Positions 15,400 to 24,150 of a DNA stretch of 64,000 nucleotides are shown in pieces; positions within the stretch are counted from its first letter, which is position 1; each line of letters starts with the position of its first letter. Under the pieces are notes generated by a model that was given only the letters and a program-made list of their open reading frames with translations, searched no databases and had not been told where the DNA came from. The DNA is from an uncultured Clostridia bacterium (GTDB lineage Bacteria; Bacillota; Clostridia; Christensenellales; UBA1242), in NCBI GenBank assembly GCA_934749845.1, contig CAKVHQ010000005.1, positions 31,950-95,949 of the forward strand, given 5' to 3'. The position numbers were made by a program, and so were the translations under genes.

Positions 15400-17529
15400 A
15401 TGAATTTATTAGTTATTGAAAGTACAGGTAAGGAAGCAACAATAAAAAAATATCTCGGCAGTGACTGGGAAGTTTTTGCAACAAAAGGGCATGTTAGGGA
15501 TTTACCAGAAAAAACAATGGGATTGGACCAAAAAAACAATTTTGCTCCACAATATGTGATTATGCCAGATAAAGAGCAAACGGTTAAAAGATTAAAACAA
15601 AAAGCACAAAAAGCCGACCTTGTTTATCTTGCAACCGACCCGGATAGAGAAGGCGAAGCAATTTCATGGCATTTAGCATATATTTTGGGCTACGATAACG
15701 ACAAAATGTGCCGTGTTGAGTTTAACGAAATTACAAAAGATGTTATTTTAAGAGCATTAACAAAGCCAAGAAAAATAAATTTAGACTTGGTTGATGCACA
15801 ACAAACTCGAAGAGTTTTGGACAGATTGGTTGGTTATAAAATCTCTCCAATTTTGTGCAAAAAACTTGGCAAAAATTTAAGTGCAGGTCGTGTTCAAAGC
15901 GTTGCATTAAAATTGGTTGTGGACAGAGAAAGGGATATTTTAAACTTTAAGCCAGAAGAATATTGGACCATTCAAGCCGAACTTGAAAAAGTAGGGGCTA
16001 AACCAAAGTTTAAGGCACAACTTGCAACTTTTAAAGGTAAAAAATTAAAGATTAAAAATCAAGCCGAAAAAGACGAAATTGTAAAAAATCTTTCTCAAAA
16101 CTTTGTTGTTGACAAAGTGGAAAAGAAGGTTAGTTTATCACATGCACCAGCACCATTCACAACAAGTGGAATGCAACAAGATGCATCAAACAAACTTAAT
16201 TTTAGCACAGCAATGACAACTAGAATTGCTCAAGAGTTATACGAAGGTGTGGAACTTGGAAACGAAGGCAAAATTGCGTTAGTAACCTATATTAGAACCG
16301 ACTCGGTTAGAGTTAGTGAAGAAGCACAGGCAAAAGCAAAAGTTTTCATTCAAGAAAAGTATGGAAAAGAATTTTTCCCTTCAAAACCAAACATTTATAA
16401 AACAAAAGGCAATGCACAAGATGCCCACGAAGCAATTAGACCCACTCATTTAGAACGAACACCAGAAAGCATTAAACAATATGTTAAACCAGAATGCTAC
16501 AAACTTTATAAATTGATTTATGAGAGATTTTTGGCAAGCCAAATGTCGCAAGCAGAATACAACCAAGTTAACTGTGAAATTTCAAATGGCGATTACGGCT
16601 TTAAAGCAAGCGGAAAAACTTTGAAATTTGCTGGATACACTGCGGTTTACCAAAACTATGAAGAAAAAGAAGATAAAGACGAAAAAGATGCAAAATTGCC
16701 AGTTCTAGACAGTGGAGATAATTTAAAACTATTAAATTTAATTCCAGAGCAAAAATTCACAAAACCTACTCCAAGATTTACCGAGGCAACCTTGGTTGAC
16801 CAAATGGAGAAAAATGGTATTGGCAGACCAGCAACATATGCTGCAATTATTTCTGTTTTGTATAACAGAAAATATGTTGAAAAAGAAGGTAAAGCCCTAA
16901 AACCAACCGAACTTGGCTTTAATGTTAATGATATGTTGCAAAAATACTTTGCGGACATTATGAATGTCAAGTTCACATCTAACATGGAAACAAAACTTGA
17001 CGAAATTGCAGAAGGCGAAAAAGAATGGACGGGTGTTATAAGCAATTTTTATCAAGAACTTTTGCCAGAACTAAGAAATGCTAATTTAGACAGAGATAAA
17101 ACCGAACAAAAGGTTTATGAAGTTAGTGATGTTCCATGCTCGAAGTGTGGGGCAATGATGGTTATTAAAGAAGGAAAATTTGGCAAGTTCCTTGCTTGTC
17201 CAAACTATCCAAAATGCAAAAATATTCAAAGCATAAATCCAGCAAAAATAGTTGGAATATGCCCAAAATGTGGCAAAAATTTGCTTGAAAGAAAAAGCAA
17301 ACGAGGCACAAATTATTATGCTTGCGAGGACTATAAAGATTGCAAGTTTATGTCGTGGGATTTGCCACTTAACGAGCCATGTCCAAAATGTGGTTGCTAC
17401 ACCTTGTTAAAAACAAACAAAAAAGGTGTTTTTAAGGGTTGCTCAAATCCAGATTGCGACTATTTTGAAAAGGTTGCAGATGTAAATAAAAGCAGCGAAA
17501 ATTCAACAAACGATGTTGAACCAGCATAA
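15400..17529 (+). CDS. topA: DNA topoisomerase I
   Basis: A 709-aa type IA topoisomerase relaxing negative supercoils. The N-terminal TOPRIM domain has the E and DxD residues (VIESTGKE; ATDPDREGEAISWHL about 84-98). The catalytic tyrosine lies in YIRTDS (about 303). Three C-terminal zinc ribbons follow: CSKCG..CPNYPKC (about 578-607), CPKCG..CEDYKDC (about 624-650) and CPKCG..CSNPDC (about 665-690). Length is typical. A perfect terminator follows. Confidence 0.97.
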   Translation: MNLLVIESTGKEATIKKYLGSDWEVFATKGHVRDLPEKTMGLDQKNNFAPQYVIMPDKEQTVKRLKQKAQKADLVYLATDPDREGEAISWHLAYILGYDNDKMCRVEFNEITKDVILRALTKPRKINLDLVDAQQTRRVLDRLVGYKISPILCKKLGKNLSAGRVQSVALKLVVDRERDILNFKPEEYWTIQAELEKVGAKPKFKAQLATFKGKKLKIKNQAEKDEIVKNLSQNFVVDKVEKKVSLSHAPAPFTTSGMQQDASNKLNFSTAMTTRIAQELYEGVELGNEGKIALVTYIRTDSVRVSEEAQAKAKVFIQEKYGKEFFPSKPNIYKTKGNAQDAHEAIRPTHLERTPESIKQYVKPECYKLYKLIYERFLASQMSQAEYNQVNCEISNGDYGFKASGKTLKFAGYTAVYQNYEEKEDKDEKDAKLPVLDSGDNLKLLNLIPEQKFTKPTPRFTEATLVDQMEKNGIGRPATYAAIISVLYNRKYVEKEGKALKPTELGFNVNDMLQKYFADIMNVKFTSNMETKLDEIAEGEKEWTGVISNFYQELLPELRNANLDRDKTEQKVYEVSDVPCSKCGAMMVIKEGKFGKFLACPNYPKCKNIQSINPAKIVGICPKCGKNLLERKSKRGTNYYACEDYKDCKFMSWDLPLNEPCPKCGCYTLLKTNKKGVFKGCSNPDCDYFEKVADVNKSSENSTNDVEPA

Positions 17530-17533
17530 ATTT

Positions 17534-17556
17534 AAACGGCATTTTTGCCGTTTTTT
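17534..17556 (+). terminator. Terminator after topA
   Basis: AAACGGCA/TGCCGTTT with a TTT loop, then T-run. Confidence 0.88.
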
Positions 17557-17565
17557 GTTTTACTA

Positions 17566-17593
17566 TTGACAAAATCATTTTTTATGCTAAAAT
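17566..17593 (+). promoter_or_regulatory. Promoter of the 17617-18507 gene pair
   Basis: TTGACA, 16-nt spacer, TAAAAT with TGC extension. Confidence 0.75.
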
Positions 17594-17616
17594 AATAGTA
17601 ATTAAGGAGTGTTTTT

Positions 17617-18066
17617 ATGGAACAAATTTATAAGGGCGAAAATATGATTGGTTATGGAAAGAACTATCGCCGTCGCTACTATAGTTTTAAAAATTTAACC
17701 GTTGGAGATTTGCTTGAATTGCTTTTAAGGTCAAAAGTTTGCTCAAAGGAAGATTTGGCTGATATCGATAACGAAATTAAGCCAAGCAAAACTTTGGAAG
17801 AAAGCGAACAATTTAGAAGAGATTTGGCAACAGTTGTGTTGTACTCAACCGAAAACCCAAAACAAGCCGAAGAGTATATTCCACTTTTCAGCACATATTT
17901 TAGACCATACTATGTTGAAATTGAAGCATTCGATAAGAGTTGGAGACAACAAAGAGATTTGCTTGTTATGGAAAGAAAAGTGCCTTTGCCATTAAGAAAA
18001 AAAATGCACAAACTTGCTGACAAAATGCTTCAAGAAGCAAAAAAAGACGAAGAAGAACTTGCATAG
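17617..18066 (+). CDS. Hypothetical protein, tandem paralogue A
   Basis: A 149-aa charged, soluble, probably helical protein that I do not recognise. It ends with a conserved block (LVMERKVPLPLRKKMHKLADKM) that recurs in the next gene (LVINENVPLNLRKKVHKFAKQI). The middle blocks QFRRDLATVV and RFKKDLLTVL also match, so the two are clearly duplicates. Strong promoter and AAGGAG ribosome site. The second gene starts 9 nt after the stop, in one operon closed by a terminator. No function can be assigned. Confidence 0.82.
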   Translation: MEQIYKGENMIGYGKNYRRRYYSFKNLTVGDLLELLLRSKVCSKEDLADIDNEIKPSKTLEESEQFRRDLATVVLYSTENPKQAEEYIPLFSTYFRPYYVEIEAFDKSWRQQRDLLVMERKVPLPLRKKMHKLADKMLQEAKKDEEELA

Positions 18067-18075
18067 GAGTTAAGC

Positions 18076-18507
18076 ATGAAAACAATAATGGTTTTAGAGC
18101 ATCAAGGCGACAAAGTTTTGCGTAAATTTTATCGAATTGATGATATTGCACCCGAAGAAATCGTTGAAATTTTAAGCAAATCAACTTGTTGCACAAGTTA
18201 TGCTCTTTTGGGGCAAAAAGACACATTAGTTTCTCATATAAACACAAATTTGGCTGAACGATTTAAAAAAGATTTACTTACAGTTTTAAAAGCAAATTTA
18301 AATAACTATAGCGTCGTGCAGTCTGCTATGGAAATATATCAAAAATACTTTGAAGCATATCAAATTCGCCACATAATAGGCGAAGAAGAAACCGTAAAAG
18401 ATTGCCTTGTTATAAACGAAAATGTGCCTTTAAATTTAAGAAAAAAAGTTCATAAATTTGCAAAGCAAATAGTCCTATCGAAAACCGAAGAGGAATTAAC
18501 AGAATAA
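18076..18507 (+). CDS. Hypothetical protein, tandem paralogue B
   Basis: 143 aa; diverged duplicate of the preceding gene with the same length, same central FKKDLLTVL block and same C-terminal VPLNLRKKVHKFAKQ block. The N-terminal third differs and has several Cys (STCCTSYALL). No membrane segment is seen. Ribosome site AGGAG 7 nt before the ATG. Two diverged copies in one operon hint at subunits of a hetero-oligomer (inference). Confidence 0.82.
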   Translation: MKTIMVLEHQGDKVLRKFYRIDDIAPEEIVEILSKSTCCTSYALLGQKDTLVSHINTNLAERFKKDLLTVLKANLNNYSVVQSAMEIYQKYFEAYQIRHIIGEEETVKDCLVINENVPLNLRKKVHKFAKQIVLSKTEEELTE

Positions 18508-18533
18508 TCCACCCATTTTGGTGGATTTTTTTT
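18506..18533 (+). terminator. Terminator after the paralogue pair
   Basis: AATCCACC/GGTGGATT stem, loop CATTTT, then T-run; it overlaps the stop codon. Confidence 0.88.
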
Positions 18534-18540
18534 GTTTTTT

Positions 18541-18549
18541 TGATATACT
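18541..18549 (+). promoter_or_regulatory. Extended -10 promoter just before trmFO
   Basis: TGATATACT; the TATACT hexamer ends 8 nt before the trmFO ATG. No good -35 at 17 nt, but an extended -10 can work alone. No ribosome site fits, so a leaderless mRNA is likely. Confidence 0.55.
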
Positions 18550-18556
18550 CGTTGAT

Positions 18557-19861
18557 ATGGAAAAAGAAGTTAATATTATCGGTGCAGGTTTGGCTGGGTG
18601 CGAGTGTGCTTATCAACTTGCAAAACGAGGAATTAAAGTAAAATTATACGAGCAAAAACCAATAAAGTTTTCAAAAGCACATTTAAGTGCCGATTTTGCG
18701 GAGATTGTTTGTTCAAATTCATTAAAAAGTAACGAACTAACTAACGCTTGTGGACTGTTGAAAGAAGAATTAAGACGACTTGATAGTTTAATTATAAAAG
18801 TTGCAGATAAAACCAAAGTGCCTGCGGGTGCTTCGCTTTCTGTTGACAGAGAACTTTTTTCAAAATTAGTAACGCAGGAAATAAAAAACAACAAGAATAT
18901 AGAAGTTGTGTATGAAAGTGTGGAAAGCATCGACTTAAGCAAATTAACAGTTGTTGCAACTGGTCCGTTAACCGATGATAAACTGGCTCAAAACTTAGCA
19001 CAGTTGGTTGGCGAAAAAAGTTTATACTTTTTTGATGCTGCTTCGCCAATCGTAACGCTTAATTCACTAGATAGTGAAAGGTATTTTGTTGGTAACAGAT
19101 ACGATAAAGGCGAAGATAATTCAAGCGGTGACTATATCAACTGCACAATGACAAAAGAAGAATATGATGTGTTTTATAATGAACTTATAAATGCAAAAAC
19201 AGTTGAGTTAAAAGATTTTGAAAACAAAAAGGTTTTTGAAGGTTGCATGCCAGTTGAAGTTATGGCAAAAAGGGGTTATAAAACATTACTGTTTGGAATG
19301 TTAAAGCCGGTTGGACTGTTTGATAAAGTTCACAACATGAAGCCTTATGCGGTTTTACAACTACGAAAAGAGAGTAATTTTAACGATTTATATAATCTTG
19401 TTGGCTTTCAAACAAATTTGCTTTTTGGCGAACAAAAACGAGTATTTTCGCTTATTCCTGCTTTAAAAAATGCCGAGTTTGTTAAGTATGGCGTTATGCA
19501 CAAAAACACATACTTAAACGCACCAAAAGTGCTTAATGAATTTTATCAACTTAAAAATCATGAAAACATTTTTATAGCAGGTCAGTTATCTGGTGTGGAA
19601 GGCTACGTTGAAAGCACCGCTAGTGGCTTAAATGTTGCATTAAACATTTATCAAATTTTGCAAAATAAAACGCCAAAAAAGTTTTCGCCAAAAACATCAA
19701 TAGGCTCGCTTATAAACTACATCACTCACACAAGTGAAGTTAACTTTCAACCTATGAATTCTAATTGGGGAATAATTGAAAAAGAAAACAACAGGCAAGA
19801 TAAAAATTTGCTTGCTCAAATTGCACTTAATGAAATAGACGACTATGTGAAAAATTTGTAG
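18557..19861 (+). CDS. trmFO: tRNA uracil-54 C5-methyltransferase, folate/FAD-dependent (TrmFO)
   Basis: A 434-aa flavoprotein that makes m5U54 in tRNA from methylene-tetrahydrofolate. The N-terminal FAD-binding motif is NIIGAGLAGCECAYQLAKRG; typical TrmFO blocks are SNSLKSNELTNACGLLKEE, GCMPVEVMAKRG and GQLSGVEGYVESTASGL. The start at 18557 is preferred to an upstream in-frame codon at 18518 that lies inside the terminator. It precedes hslVU as in Bacillus, but the xerC/codV gene usually between them is missing. Confidence 0.95.
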   Translation: MEKEVNIIGAGLAGCECAYQLAKRGIKVKLYEQKPIKFSKAHLSADFAEIVCSNSLKSNELTNACGLLKEELRRLDSLIIKVADKTKVPAGASLSVDRELFSKLVTQEIKNNKNIEVVYESVESIDLSKLTVVATGPLTDDKLAQNLAQLVGEKSLYFFDAASPIVTLNSLDSERYFVGNRYDKGEDNSSGDYINCTMTKEEYDVFYNELINAKTVELKDFENKKVFEGCMPVEVMAKRGYKTLLFGMLKPVGLFDKVHNMKPYAVLQLRKESNFNDLYNLVGFQTNLLFGEQKRVFSLIPALKNAEFVKYGVMHKNTYLNAPKVLNEFYQLKNHENIFIAGQLSGVEGYVESTASGLNVALNIYQILQNKTPKKFSPKTSIGSLINYITHTSEVNFQPMNSNWGIIEKENNRQDKNLLAQIALNEIDDYVKNL

Positions 19862-19892
19862 AAAAAAGTTGCATACTGGTTAGTAAATTTTA

Positions 19893-19920
19893 TTAACTTT
19901 TTAAAATATTATGATATAAT
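19893..19920 (+). promoter_or_regulatory. Promoter of hslVU
   Basis: TTAACT, 16-nt spacer, TATAAT extended by TGA. Confidence 0.65.
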
Positions 19921-19945
19921 TAACACGAAAGGAAAAGGAGAAAAT

Positions 19946-20482
19946 ATGGAACAATTTAGAGGTACAACAATAGTTGCTGTAAAAAGAGATGGTAAAACAG
20001 CAGTTGCTGGCGACGGACAAGTTACGATGGGACAAACTGTCATCATGAAAAATAATGCCGTAAAGGTTAGAAGAATATATAACGATAAAGTTGTTATTGG
20101 TTTTGCAGGTGGTGTTGCAGACGCTTTTTCTCTTTCCAGCCGATTTGAAGAAATGCTAAACAAATTTTCTGGAAATTTAATGCGTAGTGCAGTTGAACTT
20201 GCAGTGCAGTTTAGAACAGATGAAATTATGAGAAAGTTGGAAGCACTCATGATAGTTGCCGACCACGAAAACTTGCTTGTTATTAGTGGTAACGGCGAAG
20301 TTATAACACCAGACAATGGAGTTGTTGCAATCGGCAGTGGTGGAAACTATGCTTTGGCAGCCGCAAATGCTTTGATTGAAAACACCGATTTTTCAGCAAA
20401 AGAAATTGCATTAAAAGCATTAAAAATTGCAGGTGATATTTGCATTTTCACAAATGGTCATATCACAGTTGAGGAGGTTTAG
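19946..20482 (+). CDS. hslV: ATP-dependent protease proteolytic subunit HslV
   Basis: A 178-aa Ntn-hydrolase peptidase that pairs with HslU. After a short propeptide (MEQFRG) the mature protein would begin TTIVAVKRDG, so the nucleophile is threonine, not the serine seen in Bacillus CodW. Other family motifs: AGDGQVTMGQTVIMKNNAVKVRRI and GFAGGVADAFSL. Ribosome site AAAGGAG. It ends 1 nt before hslU. Confidence 0.96.
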   Translation: MEQFRGTTIVAVKRDGKTAVAGDGQVTMGQTVIMKNNAVKVRRIYNDKVVIGFAGGVADAFSLSSRFEEMLNKFSGNLMRSAVELAVQFRTDEIMRKLEALMIVADHENLLVISGNGEVITPDNGVVAIGSGGNYALAAANALIENTDFSAKEIALKALKIAGDICIFTNGHITVEEV

Positions 20483-20483
20483 T

Positions 20484-21791
20484 ATGAATTTATCACCAAA
20501 ACAAATTGTTGAAGAACTTGATAAGTATATTATAGGTCAAAATGACGCAAAAAAAGCGGTTGCAGTGGCACTACGAAATCGCTACAGGAGAAGTCAACTT
20601 TCCCCAGAACTAATGGAAGATATAACTCCAAAAAACATCATTATGAAAGGCCCTACAGGTGTTGGTAAAACAGAAATTGCAAGAAGGCTTGCAAAACTTG
20701 TTAAAGCACCTTTCGTTAAGGTTGAAGCCACAAAATTCACTGAAGTTGGTTATGTTGGCAGAGATTGCGAAAGCATGATTAGAGATTTGGTTGAAGTTTC
20801 TGTTAGAATGGTTAAAGAAGAAAAGCGTAAGGAAGTTATAAAAAAAGCAGAGCAAATTGCTTACGACCGAATTTTTAAAGAAATTTACTTGCAAAAAAAA
20901 CAAGAGAATGTTGAAAATTTAGACCAAGAAAAAGCAAGAATTATGGAAGCCCTAAAAAACGGCGAATACGATAATGAACTTATCGAAATTGATGTTTTAG
21001 ATGCTCCAAAAAGCGTTGAAATGGTTGCTGGCGTTGGAACAGATATAAATCTTGGAAGCATTTTTGAAGGTATTTTCCCTCAAAAGAAAAAACGCCGTAA
21101 AATTTCCGTTAAAGAAGCAAAGCAACTTATCGTTAATGAAGAAAGCGACAAACTTATTGATAACGACTCCGTTAACAGTGAAGCAATCAAGAGAGCAGAA
21201 AACGAAGGTATCATTTTTATTGATGAGATTGATAAAATTGCAGCAAAAGGCAATTCAAGCAGTCAAGATGTGTCCCGCGAAGGCGTTCAAAGGGATATTT
21301 TGCCATTTGTTGAAGGAACACAAGTTCAAACCAAGTATGGCATGATTAAAACAGATTATATTTTGTTTATTGCAGCAGGTGCATTTCATGTCGCAAAATT
21401 AGAAGATTTAATTCCAGAATTGCAAGGAAGATTCCCAATAATTGTGGAATTGACAAACTTAACACATGAAGACTTTTTTAGAATTTTAAAAGAGCCAAAA
21501 AATGCGATAATTAAACAATACAAAAATTTGTTAAAGGTAGATAACATCGACCTTGATTTTAGCGATGATGCGTTAGAAGAAATTGCAAAAATTGCAGAGC
21601 AAGAAAACGAAACAAGTGAAAATATTGGAGCAAGAAGGCTTCACACCATTATGGAGAAGATTTTGCAAGATTTATCCTTTAATGCTAGTGGCGACTATCC
21701 AGAAACAAAAGTGGTTGTTGATAAGGCTTATATTGATAAAATTCTTAATGTTGAAACCAAAAAATATGACCTTAAAAAATATATTTTGTAG
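20484..21791 (+). CDS. hslU: HslU AAA+ unfoldase subunit of HslUV
   Basis: 435 aa; unfolds substrates and feeds them to HslV. MNLSPKQIVEELDKYIIGQNDAKKAVAVALRNRYRR at the start, Walker A GPTGVGKTEIARRLA (about 56), a variable I-domain (about 110-230), Walker B IIFIDEIDKIA (about 245), and the HslU C-terminal sequence ending KKYIL, which inserts into HslV. The start at 20484 follows GAGGAGG and gives the standard N-terminus; an in-frame upstream start inside hslV is rejected. Confidence 0.96.
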   Translation: MNLSPKQIVEELDKYIIGQNDAKKAVAVALRNRYRRSQLSPELMEDITPKNIIMKGPTGVGKTEIARRLAKLVKAPFVKVEATKFTEVGYVGRDCESMIRDLVEVSVRMVKEEKRKEVIKKAEQIAYDRIFKEIYLQKKQENVENLDQEKARIMEALKNGEYDNELIEIDVLDAPKSVEMVAGVGTDINLGSIFEGIFPQKKKRRKISVKEAKQLIVNEESDKLIDNDSVNSEAIKRAENEGIIFIDEIDKIAAKGNSSSQDVSREGVQRDILPFVEGTQVQTKYGMIKTDYILFIAAGAFHVAKLEDLIPELQGRFPIIVELTNLTHEDFFRILKEPKNAIIKQYKNLLKVDNIDLDFSDDALEEIAKIAEQENETSENIGARRLHTIMEKILQDLSFNASGDYPETKVVVDKAYIDKILNVETKKYDLKKYIL

Positions 21792-21826
21792 TTCAACATA
21801 GTTTAAAACTTTTTTGGAGGCGGAAT

Positions 21827-22501
21827 ATGGGAATGAAAGATAGAACAAAATTGATTTTAAAACAAGAAGGAATAGATAAACTTGCTAGTTCCAGCGTAAT
21901 AATTTTTGGCGTTGGTGGTGTTGGCGGTTATGTGTGCGAAATGCTTGCTAGAACAGGCGTAGGCAATATTACTATGGTTGATTTTGACGTTGTTAGCGAC
22001 AGCAATTTAAACAGACAAATTGTTGCTTTAAATTCAACTATCGGCGTTGAAAAAGTACTAGTTATGAAAAACAGAATAATGGATATTAACCCAGAGTGTA
22101 ATGTTACAATTAAAATTGAAAAATTAACACCTGAAAATATCGAATCTTTTAATCTTAAAAATTACGATTATGTTGTTGATTGCATCGACATGGTAAAAAG
22201 CAAAATTGCACTAATTGACTATTGCTTCAAACATAACATAAAAATCATCTCTAGCATGGGAACAGGAAACAAAAATGGTATTCCAAATTTCCAAGTTTGT
22301 GATGTTTTTGAAACTAAATATGACGGGCTTGCAAGAGTGCTTAGAAGAGAACTTAAAAAACTTGGCGTTACACATAGTAATGTTGTTTGCACAAATGAGC
22401 AATCAATAGGCGGTTTGGAGGCAGTTGGAAGCCTTGTGTACTATCCTGCTATGTGTGGCTGTGTTTTGTCGGCTTATGTTATCAAAAATTTATGTCAATA
22501 A
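21827..22501 (+). CDS. tcdA: tRNA threonylcarbamoyladenosine dehydratase TcdA (CsdL/YgdL)
   Basis: A 224-aa E1/MoeB/ThiF-like enzyme that cyclises t6A37 to ct6A. ATP-binding IIFGVGGVGGYVCEMLARTGVG at about 25-46, then DFDVVSDSNLNRQ and the catalytic/adenylation region CIDMVKSKIALIDYC. The C-terminal half (RVLRRELKKLGVTHSNVVCTNEQ) fits TcdA rather than ThiF or MoeB. Ribosome site TGGAGG. In E. coli the homologue (CsdL) works beside a cysteine desulfurase-SufE pair, which is interesting since a NifS-like gene lies downstream. Confidence 0.92.
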   Translation: MGMKDRTKLILKQEGIDKLASSSVIIFGVGGVGGYVCEMLARTGVGNITMVDFDVVSDSNLNRQIVALNSTIGVEKVLVMKNRIMDINPECNVTIKIEKLTPENIESFNLKNYDYVVDCIDMVKSKIALIDYCFKHNIKIISSMGTGNKNGIPNFQVCDVFETKYDGLARVLRRELKKLGVTHSNVVCTNEQSIGGLEAVGSLVYYPAMCGCVLSAYVIKNLCQ

Positions 22502-22503
22502 AT

Positions 22504-22532
22504 TTGATAAAAACAAAAAAATAAGGTAAAAT
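22504..22532 (+). promoter_or_regulatory. Promoter of trxA
   Basis: TTGATA, 17-nt spacer, TAAAAT. Confidence 0.7.
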
Positions 22533-22548
22533 AAACCTAGGAGAGATT

Positions 22549-22857
22549 ATGGAAATTTTACAATTTAACGAAAATTCCTTCAAGGAAGCACTCAATTCAA
22601 ACAAAACCGTTTTGGTAGATTTTTTTGCAACTTGGTGTGGACCATGCAAAATGATAGCCCCAATTTTGCAAGAAGTTAGAGATGAAATGGGCGATGACAT
22701 AATTATTGGAAAAGTTGATGTTGATGATAATTTTGATATTGCAAGAAGTTATGGAATAATGAGTGTTCCAACCTTGTTAGTGTTCAAAAATGGAGAGGAA
22801 ACTTTAAGAAGCATAGGTTTCCAACCAAAACAGGCAATTTTAGATATGTTAAAATAG
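22549..22857 (+). CDS. trxA: Thioredoxin
   Basis: A 102-aa thioredoxin with the redox motif WCGPC in FFATWCGPCKM (about 29-33) and the cis-proline segment SVPTLLVFKNGE. General cytosolic disulfide reductant. Ribosome site AGGAGAG. Monocistronic: own promoter and a terminator directly after the stop. Confidence 0.96.
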   Translation: MEILQFNENSFKEALNSNKTVLVDFFATWCGPCKMIAPILQEVRDEMGDDIIIGKVDVDDNFDIARSYGIMSVPTLLVFKNGEETLRSIGFQPKQAILDMLK

Positions 22858-22880
22858 AGCATTTTGGCTCTATTTTTTTT
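22853..22880 (+). terminator. Terminator after trxA
   Basis: AATAGAGC/GCTCTATT stem with loop ATTTTG, then eight T. Confidence 0.88.
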
Positions 22881-22914
22881 GCCAAAAAACCGACTATTTT
22901 TTGTTTTTTAGGTA

Positions 22915-22943
22915 TTGACTTATTTTTAATAAAGTGTTAATAT
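22915..22943 (+). promoter_or_regulatory. Promoter of the NifS-like/NifU-like pair
   Basis: TTGACT, 17-nt spacer, TAATAT. Predicted start near 22950 and ribosome site AAGGAG at 22955. Confidence 0.7.
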
Positions 22944-22966
22944 TTATGCGAAAATAAGGAGCAGAT

Positions 22967-24145
22967 ATGGATAGAAAAGTTTATTTAGATGGTGCTAGTG
23001 CAACATATATCAATAATCAGGTGCTAGCAGAAATGATGCCTGTGCTAACAAACAACTATGCAAGCACTTCAAGTTTGCACAGCATGGGAAACGAAAGCAA
23101 AGAGTTGCTTGAAAAAGCAAGAAGAAGAGTTGCTAAAGGTATTCATGCAAGTTCTCGAGAAATATATTTCACAAGTGGTGAAGATGAAGCAAACACATGG
23201 GCTATTTTGGGACTTTGCAGAGCAAATAGAGATAAAGGTAATCATGTTATTGTTTCAAAAATTGAAAAACCATCAATTTTGAAAGCATGCAAACAACTTG
23301 AAAAAGAAGGCTTTAAAGTTACATACATTCCAGTTGATGAATTTGGCTTTATTAGACTTTCATCTTTAATGCATGAAATAAGAAAAGACACAATTTTGGT
23401 TAGTGTTGGAATTATCAACTATCAAGTTGGAACAATTCAAAACCTTAATGCTATTGCAAGAACTGTTAAGGAAAAGGATATAATCTTCCACTGTGATGCA
23501 ACTTATGCTGTTGGTAATGTTTCAATCAATGTTAAAGAACTAAACATCGATGCTATGACAATTTCTTCAAACAAAATTTATGGCCCAGCAGGTGTTGGTG
23601 CATTATATGTTAAAGAAAACATCGCTATTGAAAGTTTAATTTATGCAGACGAAGACTTAAAAGAAAAAGCAAATATAGACAATTTGGCAAATATTGTTGG
23701 CTTTGGTAAAGCAGTTGAACTAATAACACAAGATGTAACTTTAAATGCACAAAAATTGCGTCAAATTAGAGAATATCTAACAAAACAAGTTATGGAAAAA
23801 ATCGAAAATGTAACTTTGCTTGGTCACACACATCAAAGAACCGCAAATATTGTTACATTATCATTCCAAAATGTTGACGGAGAAGCACTTTTGTCACTTC
23901 TAGACAGAAAAGGTATTGAAGTTTCAACTTTAAGTATGAACGCAAATTCAAACCACGAAACTCCTCATGTTTTAAAGGCTATGGGAGTTGAAAATATGCT
24001 GGTTAAAAGTGCAATAAGATTTTCAATGGTAAAAAGCACAACAAAAGAAGATATTGACTATGTTGTTGAAAATCTTGCAAAAATTGTTAAACAATTAAGA
24101 GAGTTGTCGCCAGTTAAAATGAACAAACAAGAGAAGGAGGATTAA
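22967..24145 (+). CDS. NifS/IscS-like PLP protein lacking the catalytic cysteine
   Basis: A 392-aa class V aminotransferase-fold protein of the cysteine desulfurase family, normal in length. The PLP lysine is kept (SSNKIYGPAGVGALYV, K203), as is the Asp that pairs with the PLP ring (FHCDAT, D177). But residues that define active desulfurases are changed. The EH of the substrate/PLP-stacking site reads EK (K101), the Gln after the PLP Asp reads Tyr (Y180), the NNE motif reads NYQ, the GGGQERGLRSGT loop is replaced, and the loop with the catalytic Cys (GSACSSG in IscS) reads LSMNANSN. Anchored on P-x-V-L, alanine 326 stands at the Cys position. So it is probably not a desulfurase. It is 5 nt upstream of a similarly altered NifU-like gene. 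Confidence 0.85.
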   Translation: MDRKVYLDGASATYINNQVLAEMMPVLTNNYASTSSLHSMGNESKELLEKARRRVAKGIHASSREIYFTSGEDEANTWAILGLCRANRDKGNHVIVSKIEKPSILKACKQLEKEGFKVTYIPVDEFGFIRLSSLMHEIRKDTILVSVGIINYQVGTIQNLNAIARTVKEKDIIFHCDATYAVGNVSINVKELNIDAMTISSNKIYGPAGVGALYVKENIAIESLIYADEDLKEKANIDNLANIVGFGKAVELITQDVTLNAQKLRQIREYLTKQVMEKIENVTLLGHTHQRTANIVTLSFQNVDGEALLSLLDRKGIEVSTLSMNANSNHETPHVLKAMGVENMLVKSAIRFSMVKSTTKEDIDYVVENLAKIVKQLRELSPVKMNKQEKED

Positions 24146-24150
24146 GGTCT

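Noticed and set aside
16656..17045. 129-aa minus-strand frame inside topA
   Set aside because: Shadow of the conserved topA coding sequence.
19909..20316. 135-aa minus-strand frame over hslV
   Set aside because: Antisense to a highly conserved protease subunit and spans its promoter; no signals of its own.
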